Below, in pieces: positions 62,563 through 64,000 of a DNA stretch of 64,000 nucleotides (its first letter is position 1; each line of letters begins with the position of its first letter). Origin of the DNA: Hyphomicrobiales bacterium (lineage in GTDB: Bacteria; Pseudomonadota; Alphaproteobacteria; Rhizobiales; Rhizobiaceae). The DNA is taken from NCBI GenBank assembly GCA_900465675.1, contig UBJR01000028.1, positions 124,001 through 188,000 of the forward strand. The letters are read 5' to 3'. The translations under genes were made by a program, and so were the position numbers. Below the pieces are notes generated by a model. The model had not been told where the DNA came from. It worked only from the letters and a program-made list of their open reading frames with translations, and made no database searches.

Positions 62563-63441
62563 TTAGCGGGTCGGGACCGGCACTTCGCCGCGGTAATCGT
62601 AGAAGCCGCGGCCGGATTTGCGGCCGAGCCAGCCTGCTTCGACATATTTCACCAGAAGCGGGCAGGGGCGGTACTTCGAGTCGGCCAGGCCGTCATGCAG
62701 CACCTGCATGATCGACAGGCAGGTGTCGAGGCCGATGAAATCGGCAAGCTGCAGCGGGCCCATCGGGTGGTTGGCACCGAGCTTCATGGCGGTGTCGATG
62801 GCATCGACGGTGCCGACGCCTTCATAGAGCGTGTAGATCGCCTCGTTGATCATCGGCAGCAGGATGCGGTTGACGATGAAGGCCGGGAAATCCTCGGCGA
62901 CCGTGACGGTTTTTTCCAGCGAGGCAACGAATGCCTTGGCAGTCGAGAAGGTCTTCTCGTCGGTGGCGATACCGCGCACCAGCTCGACCAGCTTCATCAC
63001 CGGCACCGGGTTCATGAAGTGAATGCCCATGAAATGTTCGGGGCGGTCGGTAGCCGATGCAAGGCGGGTGATGGAAAGCGATGAGGTGTTTGTCGCCAGG
63101 AGTGCTTCCGGTTTCAGGACCGGACAGACCTGGGCGTAGATCTTGCGCTTGACGGCTTCTTCTTCGGTCGCGGCCTCGATGACGAGATCGGATGGGGCCA
63201 GATCGTTGAGATTGGCGGAGCCGGTGATGAGCGACAGGGCTGTCTTGCGCTCTTCCTCGGTCATCTTGCCGTTGGTCACCTGCTTTGCGAGGTTGCCGTT
63301 GATGGTTGCCAGACCGGACTCGATGCGGTCCTGGCTCAGGTCATAGATATGGACCTTGTAGCCTGCAGCGGCCGAAACGTGCGCGATGCCGCAACCCATC
63401 TGGCCCGCACCGACAATACCGATCGTCTTCAACGCGCTCAT
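62563..63441 (-). CDS. hbd: 3-hydroxybutyryl-CoA dehydrogenase
   Basis: A 292-aa NAD(P)-dependent enzyme interconverting acetoacetyl-CoA and 3-hydroxybutyryl-CoA. It opens with MSALKTIGIVGAGQMGCGIAHVSAAAGYKVHIYDL. The catalytic His-Glu pair lies in HFMNPVPVMKLVELV, and the FPAFIVNRILLPMINEAI segment fits the C-terminal domain. The start at 63441 is the first one matching the family. Downstream genes point to fatty-acid and electron-transfer metabolism, with etfA just upstream on the same strand. Confidence 0.93.
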   Translation of the reverse strand: MSALKTIGIVGAGQMGCGIAHVSAAAGYKVHIYDLSQDRIESGLATINGNLAKQVTNGKMTEEERKTALSLITGSANLNDLAPSDLVIEAATEEEAVKRKIYAQVCPVLKPEALLATNTSSLSITRLASATDRPEHFMGIHFMNPVPVMKLVELVRGIATDEKTFSTAKAFVASLEKTVTVAEDFPAFIVNRILLPMINEAIYTLYEGVGTVDAIDTAMKLGANHPMGPLQLADFIGLDTCLSIMQVLHDGLADSKYRPCPLLVKYVEAGWLGRKSGRGFYDYRGEVPVPTR

Positions 63442-63497
63442 ATCCAAACCCCCGCGGCAGTCGCCCCCGCGAGCGCAGCCGTATTTTTTAATGAAAT

Positions 63498-63522
63498 TGC
63501 CGGGCAAAATGATCGCCCGGCA
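63498..63522 (-). terminator. Inverted repeat after etfA
   Basis: Arms TGCCGGGC (63498-63505) and GCCCGGCA (63515-63522) form an 8-bp stem with a 9-base loop, in the gap between etfA and hbd. The T tract is weak, so it could attenuate rather than stop transcription into hbd. Confidence 0.45.
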
Positions 63523-63590
63523 GCAGTAGTAGTCCCATAAGAGATAATTTTCCAGTCATTCGCAAGTGCGAAAAGCTGGCATGTGCCCGC

Positions 63591-64000
63591 TCAAAGAGCT
63601 TTCTGCAATTCGGGCAGGGCTTCGAAGAGATCGGCGACGAGGCCGTAGTCGGCGACCTGGAAGATCGGCGCCTCCTCGTCCTTGTTGATGGCGACGATCA
63701 CCTTGCTGTCCTTCATGCCGGCCAGATGCTGGATGGCACCGGAGATGCCGCAGGCGATGTAGAGCTGCGGGGCGACAACCTTGCCTGTCTGCCCGACCTG
63801 CCAGTCGTTCGGAGCGTATCCGGCATCGACGGCAGCGCGCGAGGCGCCGACGGCCGCACCGAGCTTGTCGGCAACCGGCAGGATGACTTCCTGGAACTTC
63901 TCGGCAGAGCCAAGCGCACGGCCGCCGGAGATGATGATCTTGGCGGAGGTGAGTTCCGGACGATCGGAGGAGGAAAGTGCATCCTTGACGAAGGTCGAGA
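63591..64000 (-). CDS. etfA: Electron transfer flavoprotein alpha subunit, C-terminal part
   Basis: A partial gene: the 5' end lies beyond the right edge. About 135 C-terminal residues are visible. They show the ETF-alpha FAD-binding domain: [97 protein letters not shown]. EtfA with EtfB carries electrons from acyl-CoA dehydrogenases to the quinone pool. The stop is at 63593-63591, followed by an inverted repeat and then hbd, suggesting a fatty-acid/butanoyl-CoA operon. Confidence 0.95.
   Translation of the reverse strand, partial: STFVKDALSSSDRPELTSAKIIISGGRALGSAEKFQEVILPVADKLGAAVGASRAAVDAGYAPNDWQVGQTGKVVAPQLYIACGISGAIQHLAGMKDSKVIVAINKDEEAPIFQVADYGLVADLFEALPELQKAL

Overview
The window looks like a chromosomal segment of a rhizobial alphaproteobacterium (Rhizobiaceae, probably the Rhizobium group). 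The evidence is a high-GC coding style, 5-aminolevulinate synthase rather than the C5 haem route, CobS/CobT cobaltochelatase subunits, a CpdR-type receiver protein, a TIGR02302/DUF4175 giant membrane protein, DUF992 and DUF2125 proteins, and the gene orders accA-xerD-aroK-aroB-corC, tamA-tamB and ftsE-ftsX-ydcF-plsC. Most of the window is housekeeping. No CRISPR array, insertion sequence, prophage or rRNA gene was seen.

Layout. 0.1-2.5 kb: a soluble PAS-PAS chemoreceptor translationally coupled to cheW. 2.7-5.5 kb: arginase and ornithine aminotransferase with a divergent Lrp/AsnC regulator. 5.4-13.7 kb: tamB, tamA and a glycine-zipper lipoprotein. 13.9-17.7 kb: a coxS-coxL-coxM molybdenum hydroxylase. 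17.8-20.3 kb: hemA and dxr, converging on a shared palindromic terminator. 20.6-23.9 kb: small envelope proteins, a BON protein and a methyltransferase preceded by a CtrA-type box. 24.0-24.8 kb: an AT-richer orphan gene beside tRNA-Arg(CCT), the only spot that looks accessory. 24.9-30.0 kb: an M20 amidohydrolase, a D,D-carboxypeptidase, a His-rich COG0523 GTPase, a TusA-like protein and an L,D-transpeptidase lipoprotein. 30.2-35.5 kb: accA, xerD, a small membrane protein, aroK, aroB and a CorC-like protein. 35.6-40.8 kb: bolA, a J-domain protein, cobS, cobT and a phytase-like esterase. 40.9-46.5 kb: a P-loop kinase-like protein, a YhhQ-type queuosine-precursor transporter, rpmB, a DUF3108 protein, an EamA exporter, a cupin, gloB and a methyltransferase. 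46.6-51.8 kb: hisC-tyrA, DUF2125, a ChaC-like protein, plsC and ydcF. 51.9-55.9 kb: ftsX, ftsE, a membrane protein, hpt and cpdR. 56.0-62.6 kb: TIGR02302, lysA, an LptM-like lipoprotein, argH and tlpA. 62.6-64 kb: 3-hydroxybutyryl-CoA dehydrogenase and the 3' part of etfA, which runs off the window.

The genes fall into a few functional groups. Amino-acid metabolism is well represented: arginine catabolism (rocF/rocD), arginine synthesis (argH), lysine (lysA), and the shikimate and tyrosine branches (aroK, aroB, hisC, tyrA). So are envelope building and division (tamAB, ftsEX, plsC, two peptidoglycan enzymes, LptM) and tetrapyrrole and cofactor metabolism (hemA, cobS, cobT).

The most striking regulatory element is a compact preQ1-I-type riboswitch immediately before the YhhQ-type transporter gene. 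Its predicted pseudoknot includes the AUG start codon itself. I found no undescribed multi-gene system. Other items worth a second look are the six-fold repeat inside TamB, the CtrA-like box, the tRNA promoter that appears to lie inside a terminator, and the orphan gene next to the tRNA.
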